Part shown: positions 22,090 to 34,259 of the stretch, in pieces
Layout: every line of letters starts with the position of its first letter
Position numbering within the stretch: the stretch's first letter is position 1
Source: Branchiostoma floridae
Taxonomy: Eukaryota; Chordata; Leptocardii; Amphioxiformes; Branchiostomatidae
Assembly (NCBI RefSeq): GCF_000003815.2
Contig: NC_049989.1
Span: 10,647,469-10,711,468, forward strand
DNA length: 64,000 nt
Direction: 5' to 3'
Made by a program: the position numbers and the translations under genes
Notes under the pieces: generated by a model
The model's input: the letters and a program-made list of their open reading frames with translations, nothing else
Databases searched by the model: none
What the model was told of the DNA's origin: nothing

Positions 22090-23035
22090 TTTCAATCACG
22101 TTTTTCAACCTCATGTTTCACTCCCCTGATGACTCTGCTTAATGTCTTAATTGCTCTGAAAGTAAACAACGATTTGCACCAGAGGGAGATGCATGTGCTC
22201 AAAGGCTTCATGTGATAATTGGCAAATTCTAATGAAGTTATCAGCAAACATTAGCTTTGAACAATCAGGACAGTTTGACTGCTTATGAAGTAACCCCTGT
22301 GGTACAGACATGTGGTATCTAACTGCGTTTGGCAAATTAATATTCTACCCTGGCATTTAAAGTTAGTATGAGCTAACATGGATATAAACTTTTCAGTTAG
22401 ATTTGATTATCTGGCACACGTTGGGGACTTGGGGAATGAATCTATATGCATCATTATGTGTTTAACAATGAGGTGTTGACAACAAAATATATTTAGAAGC
22501 TGTCAAAATATTGTGCAGTCAGAGATGGATGGGAGATAATGAAATGGTTTGACTATATAATTCTTTCACTATTTCAGCAACATTTGTATTTGTGCAACAT
22601 GTTATTTCATAAACATGTTCTTATGCAGAAGATACATAACATATTACTTAATATGAAGTATTGTAAATACTGTAATTTGATTTTCTGGTGGCTGTATCTC
22701 ACTGAAGAAGGAAGAATTGAACATTTGCGTTTGTAACCTCTTGGCTTAAGTAAGTTCTTTGATTTAAAAAGAGCAGAATTAAATTCGCAATGAAATGATT
22801 TCGCAAAAATGATAGCTAGGATCTAAAACCAGATTGCCTGGAAGCTAGTTTGAGGAATCGGAGAGAATGATATAAAAGACAATAACTACCAAATATGACT
22901 CAACAGCATAACAGCATTGGTAATATTCATCAACGTAAACTTTCATATCTGGTTTCCGCAAACAGTAAAGTGCGACGACATTATCAGAGACCAGCGATGA
23001 AATAAAACCACTGCGAGCATTTTACGATTTACAGG
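22090..23035. other. Intergenic, no gene seen
   Basis: AT-rich; no coding, RNA or repeat feature supported. Confidence 0.4.
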
Positions 23036-23039
23036 ATCT

Positions 23040-23440
23040 ATGCATATGTCATTGGAAGCAAAGGTGGAAGTTGTTGATATACAGTGTACAGTATTCATGC
23101 ATATGCCATAATGATTGGAAGCAAGAATGCAAGTCGCTGATATACAGTGTACAGTATTTATGTATATGCCATTGGAAGCAAGAATGCAAGTCGCTGATAT
23201 ACTGTGTACAGTATTTATGTATATGCCATTGGAAGCAAGAATGCAAGTCGCTGATATACAGTGTACAGTATTTATGTATATGCCATTGAAAGCAAGGATG
23301 CAAGTCGCTGATATACTGTGTACAGTATTTATGTATATGCCATTGGAAGCAAGTATGCAAGTCGCTGATATACTGTATATAGTATTTATGTATATGCCAT
23401 TGGAAGCAAGGATGCAAGTCGCTGATATATATTCAATGCC
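23040..23440. repeat. 57-bp minisatellite, about seven copies
   Basis: The unit includes GCCATTGGAAGCAAGAATGC, AAGTCGCTGATATACAGTGT and ACAGTATTTATGTATAT. The first copies are the most diverged. Because 57 is a multiple of three, frames stay open on both strands for more than 120 codons. The resulting 19-residue peptide repeats are a property of the array; no start context or splice site supports a gene. Confidence 0.9.
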
Positions 23441-23730
23441 GTTCGTGATTTATTACCTTCCACTTGAAACGCCGTTCACTGGTTTTTCATTTCCGTCTGA
23501 AGTATGTACGTAATCTTTCCATGACGTCAACAACCCCAGTTCCGTGTAGAACGTTATAAAAATGAGACGACCTGGCTTACTACCTCCCCCGCAATGGCAC
23601 TGGGGTGCTGGCAAGTCTAGTATGCCTAAAGCACGTTTCTAGTAACCCTTGTGGTCAAGCCCATAGACGTGTGATGATCAACACCTCTAAGTCAGTGGAA
23701 ACATCCTGATTCTGTTAATTTCGATGTGCT

Positions 23731-23965
23731 AAAGGTGGTATCTCTCTTCACTTGGAGCACCGGTGCGGCACCGCGGGGTTCGAAAGATTACTAGACGAAA
23801 TAATTTTCTATTGTGTATTTGTTTTCTTCTAAGTCATACTTTTACATGTAACACAATGTCTAAATGATAAAATAATTGACGAAAATAACATAGCAGCGCC
23901 GCAGTGAACGAACACCGCAGTGCCCCACCGGTGCTCCAAGTGCAGTACGATACCACTACTTACAT
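23731..23965. mobile_element. Inverted-repeat transposon, family A (copy 4)
   Basis: Left end AAAGGTGGTATCTCTCTTCA with GGAGCACCGGTGCGGCACCG; right end CACCGGTGCTCCAAGTGCAG..GATACCACTACTT. Internal GACGAAAATAACA is typical of the family. Confidence 0.75.
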
Positions 23966-25060
23966 GGACCAATTCTGAAAATGTTGAACTGAACACAAAA
24001 GATCAGATTTAACCAATTGTCGATTGATCATCTCCAGTCTTTGTCAAAGAATGAGCTGTCCATTGCTTCTAAGACGTCACGTCAAGTAGATAGCACACGT
24101 GACTTGATGAGCAGTGGATCATAAGTTACCTGTTGTAAATTTGCAAATCGAATTATAGGCGCTAAACATTGCATGAATGTTCCGTCTTAACTCCTAAGGA
24201 TAAGGATGCATTGTACGGATAAGGAACCTATCTATATATGTTGGAAACATTGGGAAAGTAATAATACAAATATCTTTATTTAGAACAATTTAGAAACAGC
24301 TATGTGTTTTTGTTATTGTTGGAACATGTTCTGAAATGTTCCAACAATTTGCGTCATTTTTCCCCTCCATAGAATCTTTTATCAGCCCCATAAACCAAGC
24401 TGCTAAGCTGGGCCTTTTGTTTGGGTCTTGTATTTTTAGATTCTCTTCAGTATACACTGGTGAGTCTTTTGTGAGAAGCTGTGAGACAGACATAATTTCC
24501 TGTACTTGGCAGGGATGTGTGAATTGCCCACTGACCCAGTTTCATCATTTTGTTTCAATGTTCGAACATGTGATCACATGTGATCACAAATGATGAATCT
24601 ATGTTGTAACTGTTTTGAAACTATCAGAAATAATGACTTTGATGTTAGAAATGTTTCTAACATGTTTGAATACTGTAGAAAATATTTTATAAACAGTTCT
24701 AAACAGTTACTATTCACAATTAGAATGTTATAAAGATTTCCAAAATGTTGGAATAAAAGGCAAGAAACACCCTCTTGGTAATGTGAAATTGACTCTAACT
24801 CTAATAGACTATTTCTTAATGAGTATCTTTCATCTGCTCAAAGGTGCAACTATTAGTACACCACTATCGTGCAATCACTGATTTCGAGCCAACATTGGAC
24901 AATTATGGTGCCGTGAAGTTTGCCAGAGATGGATAATGCCATGTACCCTAAAAATTGATCTTTATCAAGCATGGCCTAGGTATATCCGTTCTACGCATTG
25001 CGGGACGTATATTCATTTGTGGCGATTAACGTGGCGCTACATATCGTCCAGTTTATTTAA

Positions 25061-26001
25061 CCCTATTCAGACGGGGGGGGGGGCTTTTGAGGTCCGCGCC
25101 AACTTCGATGTCCTATAACGCCAGAACGCCTTACGCTAAAGCCACCAAATTTGGTGAGTTTTCCTAAAATATCGTTGGCAACAATTTCACGAAGTTTGAC
25201 AAATTGTAAATTTTTTCGTGTTGCCATGGCAACCGTTTGCTGACAGGCAGTTTTGCCAAAAATCACTATTTTTGGTTCTAACAATGTATTTTTCACATTT
25301 ATTTGCAATATTACTGCTTTTTTGTTACATAGATAAAATCTTATATTATTTAGCATATCTTTCATAATTATAAATGCATAAATTATGCTAATTTGATGAC
25401 GTCATCAGCCCAAAATCCAAGATGGCGGACCGTATGGCCAGATCAAGAATAACAAGCTAATTATCCCTTAAAATTTGTAACTACCTGGTATTTTTTCATC
25501 AAAAACCAACTAAATGAATAAATTTAGTCTATTTCCATTGCCCTTTGTGATTATTTGTTGCAAAAAAAGTATTTTTAAAAATTCAAGGTGGTGGATATAA
25601 TATGGCGGAGCCTAACTCGTATCTTAGATATGCATGACGTCATTTTATGACGTCATTATGACGTCATCGATGTTGCTATTGACAATACAAGTTGTAATAA
25701 ACATTATTATTCTATCTGCACTTGTTGTTACATTTTCGTAGTATAACGTGAAGTTTTCTGAGAATACCCTTTTTTCATGGGTCCAGCCAATACAATCAAA
25801 TTGATGACGTCATAATTACGTCATCTTACGTCAACGTAACGTCAAACGTCGAATACTTGTCAGATATTATGTCGATATCATGTCCTAAAAATTTGGTGGC
25901 CCTACAACACGTCGTTCAAGAGTTAGAGGACTTAGAAGTGGAGGGCCTCAAAAGCCCCCCCCCGGTCCAGGGATGACCAAAAAAGCCCGGTCTGAATAGG
26001 G
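25061..26001. mobile_element. piggyBac-like non-autonomous element with TTAA duplications
   Basis: TTAA at 25057-25060 is followed by CCCTATTCAGACGGGGGG; the other end is CCCGGTCTGAATAGGG followed by TTAA at 26002-26005. A TTAA target duplication with CCCTA... termini is diagnostic of the piggyBac superfamily. The 941-bp interior is non-coding, with several TGACGTCAT sites and AAGATGGCGG words. A diverged relative lies inverted at 33815-34200. Confidence 0.85.
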
Positions 26002-26169
26002 TTAAGACATCATTCAAAAAGCGCATGGAGAAAGCTAGATGCACGGACCATTAGAAGAAATATCAGCTCCCCAAACGAGGTGTTTGCATTTTTTTTTCCT
26101 TTGCCTGTTTGACTTAGAGTGAAAATGTTCTTATATTGAAGTCTTGAATCGGCGTCCATTTGAAATCCC

Positions 26170-26209
26170 CCTCTTTCTCTCTCTCTCTCTCTCTCTCACT
26201 CTCTTCTCT

Positions 26210-26292
<83 letters not shown>
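26170..26292. repeat. Compound microsatellite (CT)n(TA)n
   Basis: About 70 bp of imperfect CT repeat followed by about 50 bp of TA repeat. Frames crossing it are artefacts. Confidence 0.95.
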
Positions 26293-26294
<2 letters not shown>

Positions 26295-26839
26295 CTCAAT
26301 ATATACATTGTCTGCCAAACGTAAGGGGGGAATATTCCACGAAAATGGGTTAAAAAATAAATGTATTCCTATATGGCAGCAGCCAATATTACAAGAAAAG
26401 AATGAATGTGTCGTGACAAATATATACCACCCACCATGTGGTCCAAAATACAGGCAGACAATCAGGTTTTTCTGTACCACCTCAGTTGACAGCCGGGAAC
26501 AGCAGTCGCTACGAATATCTCCTTGGCCGGGTTGTAGCTGTGCTTTGCAAAGGTATGTGCGAATTTTAGATTCAACTTTTAGAATTCCACCATACTTGTT
26601 TAGGGGATTGCTATGTTTCGGCTATGTACAGTATTGTTTATGTAATCTCCTAATCTGCAGTCAACGGTAGCATTTCAGACCAAACATGCATAATGTAAAA
26701 GCAGCCGTGTACGTTTTGAGGCCATAGGGCCAGTGTGTTAAGAGTAACTTATTATTGGAAGGCAGAGGCCAAAACTCTCCATCCATCGCCTACTCACCAC
26801 CCCACCCCACCAGATGAAGTCAGATCAAAGTGGATGTTA

Positions 26840-27062
26840 CTGCACCATGGGGCACCGTTGTGGCGCTGCGGGGTTCGAAAGATTACTAAGAACGAATTTT
26901 CTCATGTTTTATGTATTTTGTTGTCTTCCATGTCATACTTTTTACGTACTAAGTAATATCTAAAATATTTTAAAAATCGGCGGAAATAAGACAACAGTGC
27001 TGCAGTGAACGAACCCCGCAGTGTTTCACGGGTGCCTCAAGTGCAGTGAGATACAACCTCAA
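26840..27062. mobile_element. Inverted-repeat transposon, family A (copy 5)
   Basis: CTGCACCATGGGGCACCGTT..GGGGTTCGAAAGATTAC at the left and GAACGAACCCCGCAG..CAAGTGCAGTGAGATACAAC at the right, with the family interior. The outermost left bases have decayed. Confidence 0.7.
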
Positions 27063-27789
27063 CCATTAACACCTTGTTGGAGTCAGAGAAAACCTGTGTG
27101 CTGTTCCTTCCAGGAATCGAAGTCGTTACCTTTCAATAATGCGTGTGCTAGCCTAGGCACCCGACCATTTTGCACCACCTGCACAAACCTAATGCATTCC
27201 TTCTTCGATTTCTCACCATCCATATATGCTTAGCCTAACACAAACCATCGCACTTCAGTGGTAGAGACTGCAATATGCAAAAAACGGTATAAGTAGTGCA
27301 GATCACGTTTACTAAAAAGATTCTATTCTATACGTTACTTAGCAAAGCCCCATTATAAAAGGCATCCCACCAAAGTGTCAAGAGGTGCACGGTACTAGTG
27401 CGGTGGGTGATGGTAGTGGTGCTGGAACAAAATAGTGAGTAGAGTTACAAAGAAGCGAGTTGCAAATAATAAAAGGAAGTTGTGATGTGATGGCCGCACT
27501 ACTTCTCTATACCTACATTTTAGGGGTTGGGGAGGAGGCATGTATTGGGCCAGTCCCAACTTGAAGAAGTTCGGTGTCGGTGATGTGACACCATTCCACT
27601 CCGGGATTGTTTTAGGGAGATAGTTAGCTCTATATGTGTCTTGTCGGGGATTTGTTTCTGATGAGATAGTCGTGAATAGGTATGGCTACAAGACTGTTGA
27701 TGGCTTTATAAAACAGGACCAGGTGTGTCAACTTTCGTCTGTCATAAAGGGTGGGCCATCCCATTTCTGATGTTGAACTACTCTAATAG

Positions 27790-28035
27790 AGTTACTATAT
27801 AGCTGTACGTTCCTCTTTTATGTCTCTTACAATTCTCAAACTGTATGAATGCTTTACCACTTTTGTGGATCTATGTCGACTCTATATCTCTAGCCATTTG
27901 CACCAATTTAGATTTCCTATAATAGCTGTGTTCCTCTTGTATGTCTCATACAATTCTTTAATTGTGTGAATACTATGGCTCCTTTGTATATCTATGTCGA
28001 CTCTGTGACCAAGTACAAGTAACTGGCCATTTAGA
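27790..28035. repeat. Tandem duplication, unit about 125 bp
   Basis: Two diverged copies share TATGTCTCNTACAATTCT, TGTGAATRCT and ATCTATGTCGACTCT (27873 and about 27987). Confidence 0.7.
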
Positions 28036-28479
28036 CAACTCCAACCATAAACATTCCTTCTAGCTGTAAAACGACTTTTAGATGTTGTCCAATTTGCAAA
28101 GAGCCCTCTCGTTGTGAGAGCGAGTCATTTGAAGGACTGATAAAGAGATATAGCCAATACCTACGTAGTAATGGTCTCGTGCGTAATTGGAAAACCTAGA
28201 CTGTGAACGTCTCAACAATCTTCCAATTTCCTATCTCCAGGTAGGACGTAGAGAAGACACACCATTATAGGACTCCCCAAGGCATCAAAATTGGTCAAAT
28301 GTATTCTCTGGAGTGCCATATAATAGGTGACATAAAATGGGATCTCGATGAGATATGTTTCATGTAAGACATTCGACCAGCTACGCCTGTATGTGGTACA
28401 TTCGTCAAATAGCAAGAATTCTGAGAAACCACATGTCATCGAACTAACCAAGACTATCTTGACACATGCGGCTTATGCA

Positions 28480-28740
28480 ACATTCATACCCCTGTCATAT
28501 TTGGCGAACATCGATCGGACGACGATTCTGCGGCAATCGCCCGAGCCTTGCTTATAATAATAACTTTTATTGCACAACAATTGTACAAGGTAAAAAGTAT
28601 GACTTGTATGTGACTGAGACGGTTTTCAGGTGAAAAATACGCGCAAACCCTCTGTCAATCTTAAATATGGCCGATCTTCCATCGATAAGCCCGAAGATCG
28701 TGTATAATGTGACAGGGGTATTATGATCACTCAGGTACTC
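28480..28740. repeat. Diverged fold-back element
   Basis: CATACCCCTGTCATATTTGG followed by ATCGATCGGACGACGATTCT resembles an arm of the 3605-3810 hairpin. ATAATGTGACAGGGGTATTA at about 28705 is the partial complement. A LINE-type tail is embedded from 28555. Confidence 0.45.
28555..28640 (-). mobile_element. LINE 3' end (CR1-like), fragment
   Basis: TAACTTTTATTGCACAACAATTG followed by TACAAGGTAAAAAGTATG resembles the tails at 4278 and 51035 in the same orientation. No coding part is attached. Confidence 0.4.
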
Positions 28741-29335
28741 ATATATACGACTATGTATCATACAATTTGCATGTGTACATGGTAAACGTATATGTATATT
28801 CAAAGAAAAGATGCAGAACAAAATGAAATCAACAAAAAAATATTGCTTATGTCATGTTGAAGATCTGCTAACGTGTCGAGACATACTCAACATGTGTCGA
28901 TTTCCCCGTAGTTAATATGGAGGCGGTTATATAGCAAAGTTCCAACCAACTATGTAGAACCTGTTTCATCAATACGCATTCTTCAGCACCGGAATAGAAT
29001 AGACGCAACCCTACACACATGGGTACTATCACTCGCTAATATATGACGTAACGTTTTTCAAGATGCTTTCACCAGGTCCGCTTGAGCAGATTCTCAAGAG
29101 GCAAAGTGAAACTAATCAATCAGAACGGCCATTTTCTGACGTAATGTATGGTCCTCTGTCGAGTAGTGCAATCTTCTTCTGCGTTTAAATCTTGGGGTAG
29201 ATGGTATAAACGGGTGGAATGACTAATTCTACACCGCACGAGGTGTAAATTTCTTCAGCACTTAAGCACCTAAACATGCTTGTGCATGGAGGCCTACGTA
29301 TGGAACTTTCCGGCACTTGGGATTTAGCACCCAAC

Positions 29336-29370
29336 ACCCCCCCCCCCCCCCACACACACACACACACACA
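29336..29370. repeat. Poly-C plus (CA)n tract
   Basis: About 14 C followed by about 10 CA units. Confidence 0.95.
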
Positions 29371-29399
29371 ACAGCAAAACGTTAGCTTCTGTAATTCAA

Positions 29400-29655
29400 A
29401 CAGCAGGAGCTAATTAACTCATTGCATTGTTTAAACATTTGCATCGTCAGAACTTGTTTTATCTTTGTTTCCTATTGGAGTGCTAAAATTGTCTTCATCA
29501 CCTTTGCATACTAATACATCGTTAATATGTAGAACCTGCTATGAAATAAGATCTCTTCAGTGTCACTGACGAAAGATAACGGATGTTATCTGAAACGGCT
29601 AACCTTTTCCAAAACCATCACCAGTTGCTTGAGTAATTGCTACTTGGCGAGACTT
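29400..29655 (+). mobile_element. Fold-back element, CAGTTACTCAAGCAACTGG family
   Basis: The right end CACCAGTTGCTTGAGTAATT is well preserved; the left end is eroded. The interior shows TTTCCTATTGGAGTGC and CTTCAGTGTCACTGACGA. At 29566-29596 CTGACGA-A-AGATAAC-GGAT-GTTATCT-GAAAC forms a seven-pair helix with a hammerhead-like core. Confidence 0.65.
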
Positions 29656-30779
29656 TTTGCACGATTTGATTTTCATGAATGTATTTTACGCAGGACGCGG
29701 GAGTTGATGAGATTATCACGACGGGACGTCTCCTTCCCTGCGTCAGCACATCGCAAAGTGGCGACAATTTACTATCTTGATGCATGCAACGTGCGCCTGA
29801 GCAACAGTAAGTAGGTAAGGGTTATCTATCTCTCGTGCTGTTATAAGATAAACGAGCACTCGAGTCCGAAAAGAGCTGTAATTTACCAATAGATGATACT
29901 TTTAGGAGGCACAAAATGCAAGAAAACTCTGAGTCTGTTTAGGTGACAACTGCAGACACCTATTATATCAGCGAGGTTTATACACATAGTTTTATTTACT
30001 TAAAATATTGTTATTGATTGTTATCCCGTCCATGTTGAATAGGCCTTATTCCATATACGGTCGCCAATTTGGATTTTCTTGGGTCATCCGGGCCATTGCA
30101 CCAAAACGAGACTGTTCCTGATTGAAAGCATGTATTATAGTATAGGTAGTTTTATATTTCAGCAGCGCTAGCCCTTCATAAAAATAGCTAGATGGTAGTT
30201 GAGCAGCACTGGCTGTGCACGTTAAACAGTCAAACCAATAGATGAATAAAAAATACGCATTACTTCACTGTATACATTTGTACGATTAAGTGCCTATTAA
30301 TTCCCTCGCATGCATCGAACAACACTTTGTATTCCATTAAACTCCCGAAGAAAACCCTCTAGACAATCCAAGCCAATGGCTAAAATATTCTTACCGAGGA
30401 GGCCTACTGCTAAAAATAATTTTGCTACAAAAACAACGCCAAAAATATTCATTGAAGAGGGTCATCAGTCACGTATATGAGTAAGTTAACTTAATAATAG
30501 AATATTCTTCAGTCAGTGACACTGTGAAACACGTAGCTCCAAGTTTTCAAAGTCGTCCCAGGGCATCGAACATTTGGAGGTACGTGCCCTACGTGTTTTC
30601 AAACAGTCACTGATTGACAAAAATATTCACGCTGACAATAGTGTCTATATGAGATTAGGAAATATCACAATTGTCCCCAATACACACGTCACATAATTAA
30701 AAAATAGAAAAAATGATGACTGATTGTGTATCCACACATACATGATCTCTTAGAAAATAACACTCCCTTTTGGAGTTTA

Positions 30780-33440
30780 GTGTACATTGAAAACCAGAGC
30801 TAAAGCGTTAAAAAATCGAATCAATCAGAAGTAACATTTCTTCGCTCACAGTTATCGTTATTAGGTACATGACGTTATTGCAACTACTGTATTTTACTAG
30901 GGGATGCATGAACAAATGAGCTATTACTAGTAGGAGGCCACTTTTTGTAGCTCTCACATCGAAAAGCACCAAATAATGACGATTGAGTTCAGCTTAATAG
31001 GTCCCTGCGCGACTCGAAAAGCAGCAAGTGCTTCCCTAATGGATTATTGTCTTAATGGCAATACGTCTTTTAACCAATCGGGTCCAATCAGTTCTACATT
31101 TGTCTTTCAATGTTATTATCAAGAGTATGATGTTATTGTAATTACTGTGTTTACTGGGAATGTGGAGTACATTTGTTAGCCTCAGTGTCATCTTTCGGTA
31201 GCTATCAGTTCACAAAGCACCAGAACTGGCAATTATAAACTTAAGGCACCTTAATACCCACATTTGCGAGTTTAAAGACAGCATGTATACAAGAGCTTAC
31301 AGTCACTCTTCCGTCTATAATGGAGCAAAACGTCTTTTAGACAATCGAGTTGAATCACTGGTAACATTTTTTCTCTCAAGGCTATATCATTGGTTGCATG
31401 ACGTTATTGTAATGAATGTGTTAAACTACCTTAAGGGAATACGGAACAGATATGTGTTAGTGTCATATTTCTGTAGCTATCACATCACAAAGCACATCGA
31501 CTGACAATACAATTGCAAGCATCATAATATCTATGTGTGCAACTAAAAAAGCAGTATGTATACTAGAGCTTACAGTCACTCTTCCGTCTATAATGGAGCA
31601 AAACGTCTTTTAGACAATCGAGTTGAATCACTGGTAACAATTTTTCTCTCAAGGCTATATCATTAGATGCATGACGTTATTGTAATGGCTGTGTTAAACT
31701 ACCTTAAGGGAATACGAAACAGATGTGTTAGTGTCATTTTTCTGTAGCTATCACATCACAAAGCACAACAACTGACAATACAAGCATCATAATATCTATG
31801 TGTGCAACTAAAAAAGCAGCATGTATACAAGAGCTTACAGTCACTCTTCCATATATAATGGAGCACAACGTATTTTTACACAATCGAGTTGAATCACTGG
31901 TAACATTTTTCTCACAAGGCTATATCATTAGATGCATGATGTTATTGTAATGACTGTGTTAAACTACCTTAAGGGAATACGGAACAGATGTGTTAGTGTC
32001 ATTTTTTGTAGCTACCACATCACAAAGCACAAAAATGACAATAAAAGAGCATATTAATATCTATGTGTGCAACTATAAAATCAGCTTGTAGACCAAAGCC
32101 TACTGCCACTTGTACCTGTCTAATGGAGCAAAGCGTATTTAAGATAATCTACTTGAATCACTGGTACCATTTTCTCTCAAGGTTACCATAATTTATTAGA
32201 CGCGTGATGTTATTGTAATGACTGTGTTTTACAGGGAATGCAAAACAGGCTTATTAGTTTCAGTTAGTGTCATTTTTCTCTGGAGCTTATCACTCCACAA
32301 AGCACCAAAAACTGACAATAAAAGAGTGTCATAGTATCCATGTGTACAACTTTAAAATCAGCATGTATACAAGAGCTTATTGCCACTTGTAGCTCTCTAA
32401 TGGGGAAACGCGTCTTTTAGACAAACGGGTAGGATCACTGGTAACATTTTCTCTCAAGGTTACCATTATTAGGCGCGTGATGTTATTGTAATGACTGTGT
32501 TTTACAGGGAAATGCAGAACAAACGTGTCAGTCTCATTTAGTGTTAATTTTTCTGTAGCTAAAGCAATAAATCACAGAGAAGTAAAAACTGACAATAAAG
32601 AGCATCTTAATATCTATGTGTGCAAGTATAAAGGCAGCATTTATACCAAAACCTACTGCCACTTGTACCTGTCTAATGGAGCATAGCGTCTTTAACATTA
32701 TCTAGATGAATCACCGGTAACATTTTCTCTCAAGGTTACCATTATTAGGCGCGTGATGTTATTGTAATGACTGTGTTTACAGGCAATGCAGAGAAACGTG
32801 TCAGTCTCAGTTAGTGTTAAATTTTCTGTAGCTAAAGCAATAAATCACAAAGAAGTAAAAATCGACAATAAAGAGCATCTCAATATCTATGTGTACAACT
32901 ATAAAAGCAGCATGTCTACCAGAGCTTACTGCTACTTGTACCTGTCTTAAGGAGCAAAGTGTCTTTAAGGTAATCTAGTTGAATCACTATTACCGTTTTC
33001 TCTCAAGGTTACCATTATTAGACGCGTGATGTTATTGTAATGACTGTGTTTTACAGGGAATGCAGAACAAACGTGTTAGTCTCAGTTAGTGTTAATTTTT
33101 CTGTAGCTAAAGCAATAAATCACAAAGAAGTAAAAATCGACAATAAAGATCATCTTAATATCTATGTGTACAACTATAAAAGCAGCATGTCTACCAGAGC
33201 TTACTGCTACTTGTACCTGTCTTAAGGAGCAAAGTGTCTTTAAGATAATCTAGTTGAATCACTATTACCGTTTTCTCTCAAGGTTGCCATTATTAGGCGC
33301 GTGATGTTATTGTAATGACTGTGTTTTACAGGGAATGCAGGAACACATGTGCAAGTTTCAGTGGAAGACCAACTTTTTTTGGCATCGCAAAGCACCAAAA
33401 ACTGGCAATCAAGAGCTTCTTAATAGGTCTCAATGAGACT
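30780..33440. repeat. 270-bp tandem array, ten copies
   Basis: The anchor TGATGTTATTGTAATGACTG (with variants) occurs at about 30870, 31128, 31399, 31671, 31937, 32206, 32479, 32755, 33028 and 33302, giving units of 255-276 bp. Other unit landmarks are ATGTATACAAGAGCTTAC, TCTCAAGGTTACCATTATTA and CACAAAGCACCAAAAACTG. The outer copies are the most diverged and the central ones the most alike, as expected when unequal exchange homogenises an array from the middle. No frame runs through the units. Confidence 0.9.
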
Positions 33441-33814
33441 ACAGGTTAGACCCAAAAGTCAAATGTACTACCGTTATGAATGCATGTTTGAAACCAGAGG
33501 GTCTCCTTGAATAGTTTCATCAAGTTGGTACGTCACTGACTAAAGTAACTGTTTTTATACCACCAGAACTTTATTTTCACCAACGATGACCGTCTTTCAC
33601 CATCCTCAGGGCAATACTGACTGGTTCACATTGTACGGCAGCAATATTTACCGCTGCTTATAGATGCGGTCAAAAAACAAGATATTTACATACATATACA
33701 GTGATTGATTACGATTTTTTTAAATTCACGTTGTCAATTTGAAAAAGAAGATATAATATAAACGTTTTTTATGACAAAATACTAGTTACGACTTCTTAGG
33801 GCAAATACGTTATT

Positions 33815-34200
33815 CTTGATCTGGTAATATGGTCCCCCATATTGCATTTTGGCCGATGGCGTCAGCAAATTAGCACATTTTACGTATATTCAATTATGAA
33901 AGATATAGTTGATAACATAGAATTTCATTTACGTAAGTAAATAGCAATTATGTACCAGCAAGTAAACCTGACAAATACATTATTTAAAAAAAATTAGCGA
34001 TTTTGGTCAAAAATGCCTGTCTAAAATCGGCTGCGATGGCATCTGTAAATATGGAAATATTTCGAAACTTTGTAAAAGTATTGCCAAGTACACTATAATG
34101 AAAGTCACTAAATTCGGTGACTCTAGCGTCAGCCGTTCGTGTGTTATGCGACATGAAATATGGTGCATGCTTCAAAAGCACCCCCCCCCGCCATTTGAAG
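33815..34200. repeat. Decayed relative of the piggyBac-like element
   Basis: On the complementary strand the order of landmarks matches the 25061-26001 element: a poly-C/G block next to a CTTCAAAAGCAC end, a CTAAATTCGGTGA block, and the AAATTAGCACATTTTACG and TTGATCTGGTAATATGG blocks. The TTAA ends are not identifiable. Confidence 0.55.
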
Positions 34201-34259
34201 ACGTGACTTTCATTGCACATAACGTTGACTTGGATATTGTAGTCAGTGTACATGTATCT

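Noticed and set aside
23115-23513. 132-codon frame with 19-residue peptide repeats
   Set aside because: It is a by-product of a 57-bp tandem array (a multiple of three); the opposite strand is open as well and no gene context exists.
29566-29640. Complete hammerhead ribozyme
   Set aside because: Only the core and stem II are convincing; stem I and stem III with a UH cleavage site could not be built from the flanks.
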